In this document: one piece after another, positions 17,521 to 24,636 of the stretch | Position numbering within the stretch: position 1 is the first letter of the stretch | How the letters are laid out: every line of letters starts with the position of its first letter | Assembly: GCA_947259115.1 (NCBI GenBank) | Contig: CAMYKS010000033.1 | Span: 1 to 43,619 of the forward strand | Reading direction: 5' to 3' | DNA from: an uncultured Desulfobulbaceae bacterium | Lineage (GTDB): Bacteria > Desulfobacterota > Desulfobulbia > Desulfobulbales > BM004 | DNA length: 43,619 nt | Program-made: the position numbers and the translations under genes | The notes under the pieces: generated by a model | What the model was told of the DNA's origin: nothing | Databases searched by the model: none | What the model saw: only the letters and a program-made list of their open reading frames with translations

Positions 17521-17913
17521 TTAACGCTTCGAGAACTGGAATTTTGCCCGGGCCCCTTTCTGGCCGTACTTCTTTCTTTCTTTAGCTCTCGGGTCCCTGG
17601 TCAAAAGGCCGGTTTTTTTCAACGTCAACCGGTATTCAGGGTTTACTTCCAGCAGGGCCCTGGAAATACCATGGCGCAGAGCCTCTGCCTGAGCATTCTT
17701 ACCGCCACCCTTGAGGGTAGCCAGGACATCATATTGCTCGTGCGTTTCTGTTGTAGCAAAGGGCTTTTCAATCTTCTTCCGTAAAAAACCACCGCCAAAA
17801 TATTCCTCAACCGTGAGGTTATTTACCTGAATGTTACCTGCTCCCGGTTTGATCCATACTCTGGCCACAGCCGTTTTTCTCTTGCCGGTAGCATAATATC
17901 TATTTTCAGCCAT
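17521..17913 (-). CDS. rpsI: 30S ribosomal protein S9
   Basis: 130 residues from an ATG at 17913 (MAENRYYATGKRKTAVARV), preceded by GGAG at about 8 nt. A longer frame back to a TTG at 17979 has no ribosome-binding site and no S9 homology, so I reject it. The C-terminal RKKYGQKGARAKFQFSKR is the basic tail that reaches the ribosomal P site. It forms the usual pair with rplM, 157 bp upstream. Confidence 0.97.
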   Translation of the reverse strand: MAENRYYATGKRKTAVARVWIKPGAGNIQVNNLTVEEYFGGGFLRKKIEKPFATTETHEQYDVLATLKGGGKNAQAEALRHGISRALLEVNPEYRLTLKKTGLLTRDPRAKERKKYGQKGARAKFQFSKR

Positions 17914-18008
17914 CAGTTGTTCTCCATCAATCTTTGCTGTAAACGTACTGGTTGAAACAGGGGGGATCCCCTTATACAATCATATAGTTACAAATGATTT
18001 AGGTGTCC

Positions 18009-18050
18009 GTAGCGTAATTCGAAAAGTTCCACTTCGGTCCCTTACGCTAC
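18009..18050. repeat. Inverted repeat in the rplM-rpsI gap
   Basis: GTAGCGTAA (18009-18017) and TTACGCTAC (18042-18050) form a 9-bp perfect inverted repeat with a 24-nt loop, and there is no T-run. It sits in the 157-bp gap inside the rplM-rpsI transcript. It could be an RNA hairpin or regulator site, or an RNA processing point. A gap this long is unusual for this gene pair. Confidence 0.5.
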
Positions 18051-18070
18051 CGACATTCGTTTATAGTTCC

Positions 18071-18499
18071 TTAAAGTTCAAGCATTACAGGCTGCTGTGC
18101 TGCGTGGGGATGCTCACTACCCGTATAAATCTTGAGTTTCTTTAATTGGTTGCGACCCAGGGTGTTTTTGGACAACATGCCCTTTACCGCCATCTTGAGA
18201 AGCTCGGTGGGTTTCTTCTCAAGTATTTCCCTGGCAGACCTTTCCTTAATGCCTCCAATGTAACCGGTGTGACGATAATAAATTTTATCATCAAGCTTGT
18301 TACCGGTGAGCTTGACCTTTTCCGCGTTTACAACAACGATAAAGTCACCGACATCCATATGGGTGGAAAAGTTGGGTTTATGCTTGCCGCGCAAACGTGT
18401 TGCAATCTCAGATGCCAGGCGACCAAGCACCTTGTCTTCTGCATCGACTACAAACCATTTCCTTTCAATCTCCTTAACCGGAGTATGATAGGTTTTCAT
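18071..18499 (-). CDS. rplM: 50S ribosomal protein L13
   Basis: 142 residues from an ATG at 18499 (MKTYHTP), with GAGGAA 6 nt upstream. An in-frame start eight codons earlier lacks a ribosome-binding site. [37 protein letters not shown] and the C-terminal [13 protein letters not shown] are L13 signatures. First gene of the rplM-rpsI pair. Confidence 0.97.
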   Translation of the reverse strand: MKTYHTPVKEIERKWFVVDAEDKVLGRLASEIATRLRGKHKPNFSTHMDVGDFIVVVNAEKVKLTGNKLDDKIYYRHTGYIGGIKERSAREILEKKPTELLKMAVKGMLSKNTLGRNQLKKLKIYTGSEHPHAAQQPVMLEL

Positions 18500-18641
18500 G
18501 ATACATTCCTCAACAAACGTCAAATAAGATCTTCACAAGGCGGAAGAATCAACCTCTGACAATTTTCTGTAAAATAAGAATTCGGTTCTCGGTGAAAAAT
18601 TTCCCAGGACGTAGAATCCAAACCCGCGAATAAACTTTTAA

Positions 18642-18670
18642 TTTATATTGTGATATCTCTAATCTGTCAA
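18642..18670 (-). promoter_or_regulatory. Sigma-70 promoter of rplM-rpsI
   Basis: On the minus strand, TTGACA (18670-18665), a 17-bp spacer and TATAAA (18647-18642). It begins directly after the tRNA-Gly terminator and would give a leader of about 135 nt before rplM. Confidence 0.8.
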
Positions 18671-18671
18671 C

Positions 18672-18700
18672 AAAAAAAGGCCCGACAGCAGTCGAACCTT
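18672..18700 (-). terminator. Intrinsic terminator of tRNA-Gly(GCC)
   Basis: On the minus strand, AAGGTTCGAC and GTCGGGCCTT pair over ten positions (two G-T pairs) around a TGCT loop. T7 follows (18678-18672). It separates the tRNA from rplM. Confidence 0.88.
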
Positions 18701-18727
18701 CCAGTAAAAAAGAGCTGCAATAAAGAG

Positions 18728-18802
18728 TGGAGCGGGAAACGAGATTCGAACTCGCGACTTCAACCTTGGCAAGGTTACACTCTACCACTGAGTTATTCCC
18801 GC
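18728..18802 (-). tRNA. tRNA-Gly (anticodon GCC)
   Basis: 75 nt including an encoded CCA. The acceptor stem is perfect (GCGGGAA with TTCCCGC), the discriminator is U, the anticodon loop reads CTTGCCAAG, and the T loop is GTTCGAATC. It has its own promoter upstream and a terminator downstream. Confidence 0.97.
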
Positions 18803-18829
18803 TCACGCAAACCAACTGGAAAGCCAGGG

Positions 18830-18858
18830 AATATAACGAGTCACCTGGCTGTTGTCAA
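18830..18858 (-). promoter_or_regulatory. Sigma-70 promoter of tRNA-Gly(GCC)
   Basis: On the minus strand, TTGACA (18858-18853), 17 bp, then TATATT (18835-18830). It is about 28 bp before the first base of the tRNA. Confidence 0.8.
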
Positions 18859-19035
18859 CAAAAAAACTCCATCTTATTCCGGGCAGCACACGTAAGCCAA
18901 AGAGGGGTACTGGATTATTTTTAAAAAAATCCCACATCCCTATTGCCCTCTAACTTTACAAATTGTATAGGTATTTAGAATTTCTATTTTACAATGCCGG
19001 ATTAAGACAGTTAGCAGACTTTTTTTAAAACAGGA

Positions 19036-19041
19036 TATAAT
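19036..19041 (+). promoter_or_regulatory. Possible -10 box of hisB
   Basis: A perfect TATAAT lies 47 bp before the hisB start. The best -35 candidate (TTAGCA) is 19 bp upstream, which is long, so this promoter is uncertain. Confidence 0.35.
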
Positions 19042-19088
19042 TCAGGCATTGAGAGTTTAAACGCATTTTTAACACTGGAGCAAGATTT

Positions 19089-19685
19089 ATGGGCAATACA
19101 CCCAGAGTCGGGGAAATACACCGCAAGACAAAAGAAACAGATATCACGTTGCGCCTCAAACTTGACGGACTTGGCACCACTTCCATACGAAGCGGTGTTT
19201 CCTTCATGGATCATATGCTGACACTTTTTGGTGTGCACGGCTTTTTTGATCTCGATATTGAAGCGACCGGCGATACTGAGATTGACGACCATCATACGGT
19301 TGAAGACCTCGGCATCTGTCTCGGGCAGGCATTCAAGTCCGCCCTGGGTGACTTAAGCGGCATCTGCCGCTACGGCTTAAGCATTATTCCCATGGACGAG
19401 GCCCTGGCCCAGGTTACTGTAGATATTTCCAACCGGCCCCATCTTTCCTTTGCTGTCCCAATCAAGGATCAGAAGGTGGGCACCTTTGATACTGCCCTTA
19501 CCAAAGAATTCCTCAGGGCCCTGGCTTTGCACGCAGGCCTGACCCTGCATGTAAAAGTCGAGCATGGCGACAACACGCACCACATCATTGAGGCAGTATT
19601 CAAGGCCCTGGGCCGCGCCCTCGGACAGGCAGTCAGTCCTGAGCCCCGAAGCAAAGGCCCTCTTTCCTCCAAGGGATCTTTATAG
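19089..19685 (+). CDS. hisB: Imidazoleglycerol-phosphate dehydratase
   Basis: 198 residues, the single-domain form without the phosphatase part of the E. coli fusion. It catalyses the sixth step of histidine synthesis. Metal-binding His motifs are seen: FMDHML, DDHHTVED and GDNTHHIIEA. The ATG has GGAG about 9 nt before it. It stands apart from other his genes, and a lipoprotein gene and a PP-loop gene follow on the same strand. Confidence 0.97.
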   Translation: MGNTPRVGEIHRKTKETDITLRLKLDGLGTTSIRSGVSFMDHMLTLFGVHGFFDLDIEATGDTEIDDHHTVEDLGICLGQAFKSALGDLSGICRYGLSIIPMDEALAQVTVDISNRPHLSFAVPIKDQKVGTFDTALTKEFLRALALHAGLTLHVKVEHGDNTHHIIEAVFKALGRALGQAVSPEPRSKGPLSSKGSL

Positions 19686-19754
19686 GGATTTTTTTGCTGT
19701 ATAAAAATTTACCGACAAATACACTAAGTTCTTTAGCATTATAAGGAGTACCCT

Positions 19755-20390
19755 GTGAAAAGCCTTCATATATTTTTTATCAGCTGGGCTGCAATCGGCC
19801 TTTATGTTTTTTCTTCCGGATGCTCCAATATCCCCCAGGAAGAAACGACAAAGGAGCTTGCCACCATCAGTTCCATAGGTATCCTTCCTGTGCAGCCTGC
19901 CAAAACCTCCATTCTCCCGTCCGATACCAAAACAGTCGAACAGCTTGAGGCCGGCGCTCATATCATCAATTCACTGCTGCGTGATTATTTCAAGGGCCAT
20001 AGGGGTGCCAGTTTCATATCACAAGCCGAGCTTGAAGGTTTGCAATCGGAACACCAGGGCAAATCACTATACCTGGCCCGAGACGCCGGTAAGCAGCTTA
20101 ATTATGATGCTGTCCTCGTAACAGAAGTAGAACGTTATCGGACAAGGGCAGGTTCGAAATATGCCGTTGACAACCCTGCCTCGGTTGCCTTCTCCTTGAA
20201 ACTTCTTGCCATAGCACCCGGCCGGGTTGTCTGGAGCGCTGATTTTGACCAAACCCAACAGCCTCTTTTTGAAAACATCCTGAGCTCCCGTTCCACCGGG
20301 TCAGGCTTTCGCTGGCTCACTGCTGCAGAACTAGCTGAGGCCGGTTTGACGAAAAAACTTAACAGCTGTCCCTACCTGGTGAAGGACTAA
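19755..20390 (+). CDS. Lipoprotein of unknown function
   Basis: 211 residues from a codon preceded by AAGGAG. A signal peptide ends in a lipobox (FSSGC), so Cys23 should be lipidated. After it, the sequence ISSIGILPVQPAKT and a region around residues 115-165 (YDAVLVTEVERY, FSLKLLAIAPGRVVWSADFD) look like the alternating fold of the GNA1162/CsgG-like group of outer-membrane lipoproteins. That similarity is faint. It is 12 bp upstream of the ttcA-like gene. Confidence 0.75.
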   Translation: MKSLHIFFISWAAIGLYVFSSGCSNIPQEETTKELATISSIGILPVQPAKTSILPSDTKTVEQLEAGAHIINSLLRDYFKGHRGASFISQAELEGLQSEHQGKSLYLARDAGKQLNYDAVLVTEVERYRTRAGSKYAVDNPASVAFSLKLLAIAPGRVVWSADFDQTQQPLFENILSSRSTGSGFRWLTAAELAEAGLTKKLNSCPYLVKD

Positions 20391-20402
20391 TTCGATATTT
20401 TC

Positions 20403-21128
20403 ATGGGTGTGCTGAGCAAGGCTGCAAATCGAAGCATCGGCCGTGCCATGCACCGCTTCACGATGCTGGCTGACTCCGATCGGGTGCTCATTGCTGTTTC
20501 AGGTGGCGTCGACAGCCTGGTGTTGACCTGGATCCTCAACTACTGGCAGCATAAAGCTCCGATCCGTTACGATATCTTAGCTGTATACGTTGACAATGGC
20601 TTTGACGCTTCAACGAGTAATAAGGTTGCCGAACAGCTGCAGCACATCGGCGTCCCTTTCCTGATTGAAAAAACAGATTTCTGGCACAGGGCAGCAGCGG
20701 CAGAAAAGGGAAAAAGCATCTGCTATCACTGCGCCCGACTCCGCCGGAATCGTCTTTTTGCCATAGCAGAAGAACAGGGTTTCAACAAAATAGGTTTCGG
20801 GCACCACAAAGACGATATCCTGGAAACCTTTTTCATCAACCTACTTTATGCCGGTAATATCAGCACCATGGTCCCAAAGCAAAAACTTTTTGATGGACGT
20901 GTACACATTATCAGACCCATGGCCTTTCTTGAGAAAAAAGATATTATGGAAATAGCTGCTGCCGCTGCCATAGTGCCCGTAAAAAATCCCTGTCCGCAGG
21001 ATAACAACTCAAAAAGACAGGAAGCAAGAAGGGTGGTAGCTTCGCTCAGCGAACTGGATCCCAAGGTCAAGGCCAACATCTTTGCAGCACTTTCAAACAT
21101 CCGGCAGGGGTATATGCTGGACAGCTAA
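20403..21128 (+). CDS. TtcA-like PP-loop tRNA thiolation protein
   Basis: 241 residues. The ATP-binding PP-loop is SGGVDS (33-38). Cys107 and Cys110 form the CYHC pair that in TtcA holds an iron-sulfur cluster. HHKDD (134-138) and NPCPQD (Cys197) are also conserved. TtcA adds sulfur to cytidine 32 of tRNAs. The protein is shorter than E. coli TtcA (about 310), and the PP-loop has Val where TtcA has Lys, so it may thiolate another substrate. It is 12 bp after the lipoprotein gene. About 180 bp with no feature separate it from the palindrome described next. Confidence 0.82.
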   Translation: MGVLSKAANRSIGRAMHRFTMLADSDRVLIAVSGGVDSLVLTWILNYWQHKAPIRYDILAVYVDNGFDASTSNKVAEQLQHIGVPFLIEKTDFWHRAAAAEKGKSICYHCARLRRNRLFAIAEEQGFNKIGFGHHKDDILETFFINLLYAGNISTMVPKQKLFDGRVHIIRPMAFLEKKDIMEIAAAAAIVPVKNPCPQDNNSKRQEARRVVASLSELDPKVKANIFAALSNIRQGYMLDS

Positions 21129-21305
21129 ACCGTAAAGCTGAAGCCCTGGATACCGTATAAACCCCTCCAGATACTAAAAAGAGCACCCTGTTGTTAAGCT
21201 TATCCGTTTGCTACGCTATCTCTATCTTAGCCTTTCTTCACTCGTGAGTTATTCGGTTTACTATTCGATTCGGCCGCACCTAATTGATTTTCCCCCATAA
21301 AAACA

Positions 21306-21320
21306 TGACAATTTTTGTCG
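21306..21320 (+). promoter_or_regulatory. Palindrome likely to be an enhancer site (copy 1)
   Basis: TGACAATTTTTGTCG: TGACAA and TTGTC(G) around three T. Fourteen of its 15 bases match the site at 43069-43083. It is about 163 bp upstream of a sigma-54 promoter -12 element, a usual place for binding of an NtrC-type activator. The surrounding bases extend the symmetry (AAAAC before, GTTTT after). Confidence 0.6.
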
Positions 21321-21462
21321 TTTTCTGTTGCAGCTAGATACTTCCCTGGTATTGACCCTGAGCATTTTCATATTGCCGGCCTGCTATATCTCATAATTAA
21401 TTCCCTGAAATCAAAAGACATTTTTAAATAAATCAGACGCATAAGTCGACTTTACCTGTTGC

Positions 21463-21478
21463 TGGCATATTTCTTGCT
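21463..21478 (+). promoter_or_regulatory. Sigma-54 promoter of the small Cys-rich gene
   Basis: TGGCATATTTCTTGCT matches the sigma-54 consensus TGGCACRNNNNTTGCW at all but one defined base and has the exact GG-N10-GC spacing. Transcription would start near 21489, with a leader of about 130 nt. This leader holds a possible short hairpin (CTGAG-CTCAG, 21576-21595). Confidence 0.8.
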
Positions 21479-21618
21479 ATATTCAACAATGACAAAAACC
21501 CAATGAATACAAAGAGTAAGACTCATAACTCATTGGTAGGACAGACTGCATCACAGACCTGGGGCTTGGCGCTGAGGAGGGAAGTGCTCAGATAAGTCAA
21601 AGCAGAAGGAGACAAATT

Positions 21619-21822
21619 ATGGCTGTCTGGAAATTTTCAATACAAGGACAGGAAGTTCGTTACGGCAAAAGAAAGAGGAAAAAATTGACCGCCGATGGCT
21701 GCAATGAACCCTACAAAGACCGTTACTGGTGCCCAAAGTTGCAGTGGTTCCAATGCGAGCCCTGCCCATTCATAAACAAGGATGAATGCGAAAATTTTGA
21801 AATTATGTGTGGTGCACTGTAA
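21619..21822 (+). CDS. Small Cys-rich cytoplasmic protein
   Basis: 67 residues, with GGAG at about 9 nt before the ATG. It has no signal peptide. Six Cys (28, 38, 46, 49, 57, 64), including a CEPC pair, and several Trp and Tyr suggest a small metal- or cluster-binding fold. A basic patch (KRKRKK, 17-22) precedes them. I do not recognise the family. It stands alone behind a sigma-54 promoter, so it is probably made in response to a specific signal through an NtrC-type regulator. Confidence 0.8.
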   Translation: MAVWKFSIQGQEVRYGKRKRKKLTADGCNEPYKDRYWCPKLQWFQCEPCPFINKDECENFEIMCGAL

Positions 21823-21916
21823 CCTGCATATTTCATGAAAAATTTAGTTGTTACAGTTTGTGCCAATCAATAGCAAAGTTTCTCAAAACTTTCGCGAAAG
21901 CAGCTTCAAGGGCAGG

Positions 21917-21936
21917 AAAAAACAGGGTAACTACCC
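21917..21936 (-). terminator. Possible terminator at the yycJ stop codon
   Basis: On the minus strand, GGGTAGTTACCC overlaps the stop codon TAG and is followed by TG and six T. The stem is short (four or five pairs), so confidence is modest. It would end the long rimP-to-yycJ cluster. Confidence 0.4.
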
Positions 21937-22719
21937 GGTCAAACTGACAAACTCCCCAATACACTCCTGACTTGCCACTGAAATCCGTATAGCTGTTTCC
22001 TTGCAATGGGCATTGTTGTTCAAGGCTTCCACAGCAGAATGAAAAGCAATTTCAGGATGATTATTATCCTCACTCAGGTGGGCAAGAACCACATGTTGCA
22101 GTTTTTCATGTGCCAGTTCCCGGAGAAAAGTTGCTGCTTCCGCATTAGCAAGATGCCCTTGGCTGGAGCGTATTCTCTGCTTCAAATACTGTGGATACAT
22201 CCCATTCCGCAGCATTTCAATGTCGTGGTTGCTTTCAAGAACGAGGGCCTGGCAGGATGCCAGCCTATGCTGCATGAGTCGAGATACCTTGCCGGTATCC
22301 GTGCAGTATCCTAAGGAAACGCTCCCGTCTGAAATTCTGAAGCCGACGGGATCCTTTGTATCATGGGATATGGAGAAGGGGTGAATCTCTAAATTGCGAA
22401 AATGATAGGACCCGCCTGTCTCAAACTCGTTATAGGAAAAAAGCCTGTTGATAATTTTTGATGCAGCGGAGAATGTTGCAGAATTGGCATGGACCGGGAT
22501 CTTTGCCCGGCGGGAAAGAACCCCAACGCCCTGCACGTGGTCATTATGTTCATGGGTTACCAGTATGGCATCAATTGCACAAAGCTCAACACCAATAGCT
22601 GCAAGTCTTTTCTGCAGTTCAATGCCGGACATGCCTGCATCTATGAGGATACTGGTTCCACCGGATGAAACATAGGTGGCATTCCCCTTGCTGCCGCTGC
22701 CTAGTACACAAAACTTCAT
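21931..22719 (-). CDS. MBL-fold hydrolase of the YycJ/WalJ type
   Basis: 262 residues. The metallo-beta-lactamase motif THEHNDH (His56, His58, Asp60, His61) binds two metals. GSGSKGNATYV at the start is typical of the YycJ (WalJ) group, thought to act on nucleic acids as a nuclease. It is the last gene of the minus-strand cluster, 72 bp after dut. Confidence 0.88.
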   Translation of the reverse strand: MKFCVLGSGSKGNATYVSSGGTSILIDAGMSGIELQKRLAAIGVELCAIDAILVTHEHNDHVQGVGVLSRRAKIPVHANSATFSAASKIINRLFSYNEFETGGSYHFRNLEIHPFSISHDTKDPVGFRISDGSVSLGYCTDTGKVSRLMQHRLASCQALVLESNHDIEMLRNGMYPQYLKQRIRSSQGHLANAEAATFLRELAHEKLQHVVLAHLSEDNNHPEIAFHSAVEALNNNAHCKETAIRISVASQECIGEFVSLTG

Positions 22720-22791
22720 TGCTCAAATCTGCATAAATGCTTTTGAAATGTTTTTATAAATGCAAGGCCTGCAGTATTTAAAAAAGATAGT

Positions 22792-23247
22792 TTACTTGCC
22801 GGTATGTCCGAATCCGCCGGCCTGACGCACTGTTTTATCCAGTTCATCAACCAAGTACAGGTCGGCCCTTTGCACAGCCCCGACAACAAGCTGGGCCACC
22901 CTGTCACCCCTCTGAATGGTGTATGGTTGGGGCCCTAGATTGATCAAGCCTATTTTTACTTCACCACGGTAGTCGGCATCAATAGTCCCGGGGCTGTTTA
23001 TAATCGTCACTCCATGTTTTATTGCCAGACCGCTGCGGGGTCGCACCTGGATCTCATACCCCGAAGGAATTGCCACCGCTAAATTGGTGGGTATCATTTT
23101 TATTTCACCGCAAGCCAGTACAGCAGGCTCTGCAACCGCAGCAGACACATCCATGCCTGAAGCCCCGGCTGAATGATAGCTGGGCAGTGTTAAGCCATCT
23201 GTATTTTTGGAGTCGAGCCAGCTGATTTTGAGGCAAATAGTCTTCAT
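22792..23247 (-). CDS. dut: dUTP diphosphatase
   Basis: 151 residues from an ATG at 23247; a TTG six codons earlier is possible but less likely. It hydrolyses dUTP to dUMP and keeps uracil out of DNA. All five trimeric dUTPase motifs are visible: GASGMDVSA, PRSGLA, GTIDADYRGE, RVAQLVV and the C-terminal GGFGHTGK. It follows the M16 peptidase gene after 45 bp. Confidence 0.96.
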   Translation of the reverse strand: MKTICLKISWLDSKNTDGLTLPSYHSAGASGMDVSAAVAEPAVLACGEIKMIPTNLAVAIPSGYEIQVRPRSGLAIKHGVTIINSPGTIDADYRGEVKIGLINLGPQPYTIQRGDRVAQLVVGAVQRADLYLVDELDKTVRQAGGFGHTGK

Positions 23248-23292
23248 CTCAGTATTAATTTTCAACCTGTCTCGTTTTTTCTGCCCGCCACT

Positions 23293-24546
23293 TTATGATC
23301 TCAGGTCAATCCCGGCATTTTCCAGGGGCCCAAGGCCGGCAATGGTTAATTTCCGCCTGCCAAACAACGTGCAGCTAAGCTGCAGAATATTCTCAGCGGA
23401 AATCTCGTCAATGGAGCTCACCACCTCATCAAGGGGGATATATTTGCCAAAATACATTTCATTCCTGGCAATACGGGTCATTATAGCTTCCATGTTCTCC
23501 ATGGACATGAATAAACCGCTTTTGATGAAGTCCTTGGCATTGGCCAATTCGGCTTCGGACACCGGAGCATCCTGCAATTGGTTAATTTCTTTTGCTATAA
23601 GGGTTAACGATTCATTGACAGACTCCCTGTCAACTCCCAGATAGATGGCAAGATAGCCACAATCACAATAGGAGGCGGCATAGGAATATATTGAGTAGGC
23701 CAGTCCTCTTTTTTCCCTTATTTCCTGAAAAAGCCGCGAACTCATATTGCCGCCGAGCACTACATTGAGCAGCAGATAAATATATCGGTCGGGATCAATT
23801 ACCGAAAGTCCGTACGTTCCCAAAAGGACATGCGCCTGCTCAAGAGGTTTGGCGTAAACTTTACTGCTCGATGAAAGCTGTCGCGGCGCATCGCGTTCCA
23901 GGTCCGGCTCACTGGTTTTGCCAAATTTTTCAAATTTCTCCTGCCACAGGGAGACAAAATCATCATGGATAACATTGCCGGCTGCAGCAATGATTATCTT
24001 GTCGGCAGTATAATACTTCTGCATGTACTCTTTGAGCTTCCTGGAATCCATAGCCGCCACAATTTCATGGCTGCCGAGAATGGTTTTGCCAAGAGGATGC
24101 CTACCCCAGAGCAATGGGGAAAAAAGGTCATGAATATGATCATCGGGCATATCCTCGACCATATGTATCTCCTGCAGGATAACCTGGCGTTCCCGCTCAA
24201 TTTCGTCGTCTGCAAAAAGTGATCGGGTAAGAAGATCAGAGAACAAATCTGCCAGGACAGGCAGATTTTTAGCCAAGACCGTGGCATGGAGGCAGGTATT
24301 TTCCCTGGTCGTAAAGGCATTGGCAGAACCGCCGAGAACATCAAACTCTCGGGCAATGTCCTGGGCTGAGCGGCTCTCAGTGCCCTTGAACAGCATATGC
24401 TCGACAAAATGGGCCGAGCCGCTGTTTAAATCATGCTCATCCCTGGAGCCAACATCCACCCAGACACCAACTGAAACCACCTTTGAGTGCTGCAGTGACT
24501 CAGTTACGATCCTGATGCCGTTGGGTAGGGTTGTTTTTTTATACAT
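23293..24546 (-). CDS. M16 family zinc peptidase
   Basis: 417 residues. The inverted zinc motif HFVEH (His46, Glu49, His50) and the opening TTLPNGIRIVTESL identify an M16B peptidase of the processing-peptidase type. The usual length of these single-unit enzymes is about 420. No signal peptide, so it is cytoplasmic. M16B genes often follow pnp in bacteria, as here; a strong terminator lies between them, so it may have its own promoter. Confidence 0.93.
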   Translation of the reverse strand: MYKKTTLPNGIRIVTESLQHSKVVSVGVWVDVGSRDEHDLNSGSAHFVEHMLFKGTESRSAQDIAREFDVLGGSANAFTTRENTCLHATVLAKNLPVLADLFSDLLTRSLFADDEIERERQVILQEIHMVEDMPDDHIHDLFSPLLWGRHPLGKTILGSHEIVAAMDSRKLKEYMQKYYTADKIIIAAAGNVIHDDFVSLWQEKFEKFGKTSEPDLERDAPRQLSSSSKVYAKPLEQAHVLLGTYGLSVIDPDRYIYLLLNVVLGGNMSSRLFQEIREKRGLAYSIYSYAASYCDCGYLAIYLGVDRESVNESLTLIAKEINQLQDAPVSEAELANAKDFIKSGLFMSMENMEAIMTRIARNEMYFGKYIPLDEVVSSIDEISAENILQLSCTLFGRRKLTIAGLGPLENAGIDLRS

Positions 24547-24578
24547 ATGAGAATCAGAAGAGCAGAGACGGCTGTCTC

Positions 24579-24626
24579 AAAAAAAAAAGCAAGGGACTCT
24601 TTGCCATCATTGCTGGAGCCCCTTGC
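24579..24626 (-). terminator. Intrinsic terminator after pnp
   Basis: On the minus strand, GCAAGGG and CCCTTGC (24626-24620 and 24595-24589), extended by CTC-GAG, are followed by T10 (24588-24579). It starts 11 nt after the pnp stop. A second small hairpin (GAGAC-GTCTC, 24565-24578) follows it. Confidence 0.88.
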
Positions 24627-24636
24627 CGTGTTTAGA

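Noticed and set aside
18549..18924. Frames on both strands over the tRNA-Gly(GCC) locus
   Set aside because: They run through the tRNA, its promoter and its terminator.
19685..19697. Sigma-54 promoter for the lipoprotein gene
   Set aside because: The GG to GC spacing is 9, not 10, and the sequence overlaps the hisB end.
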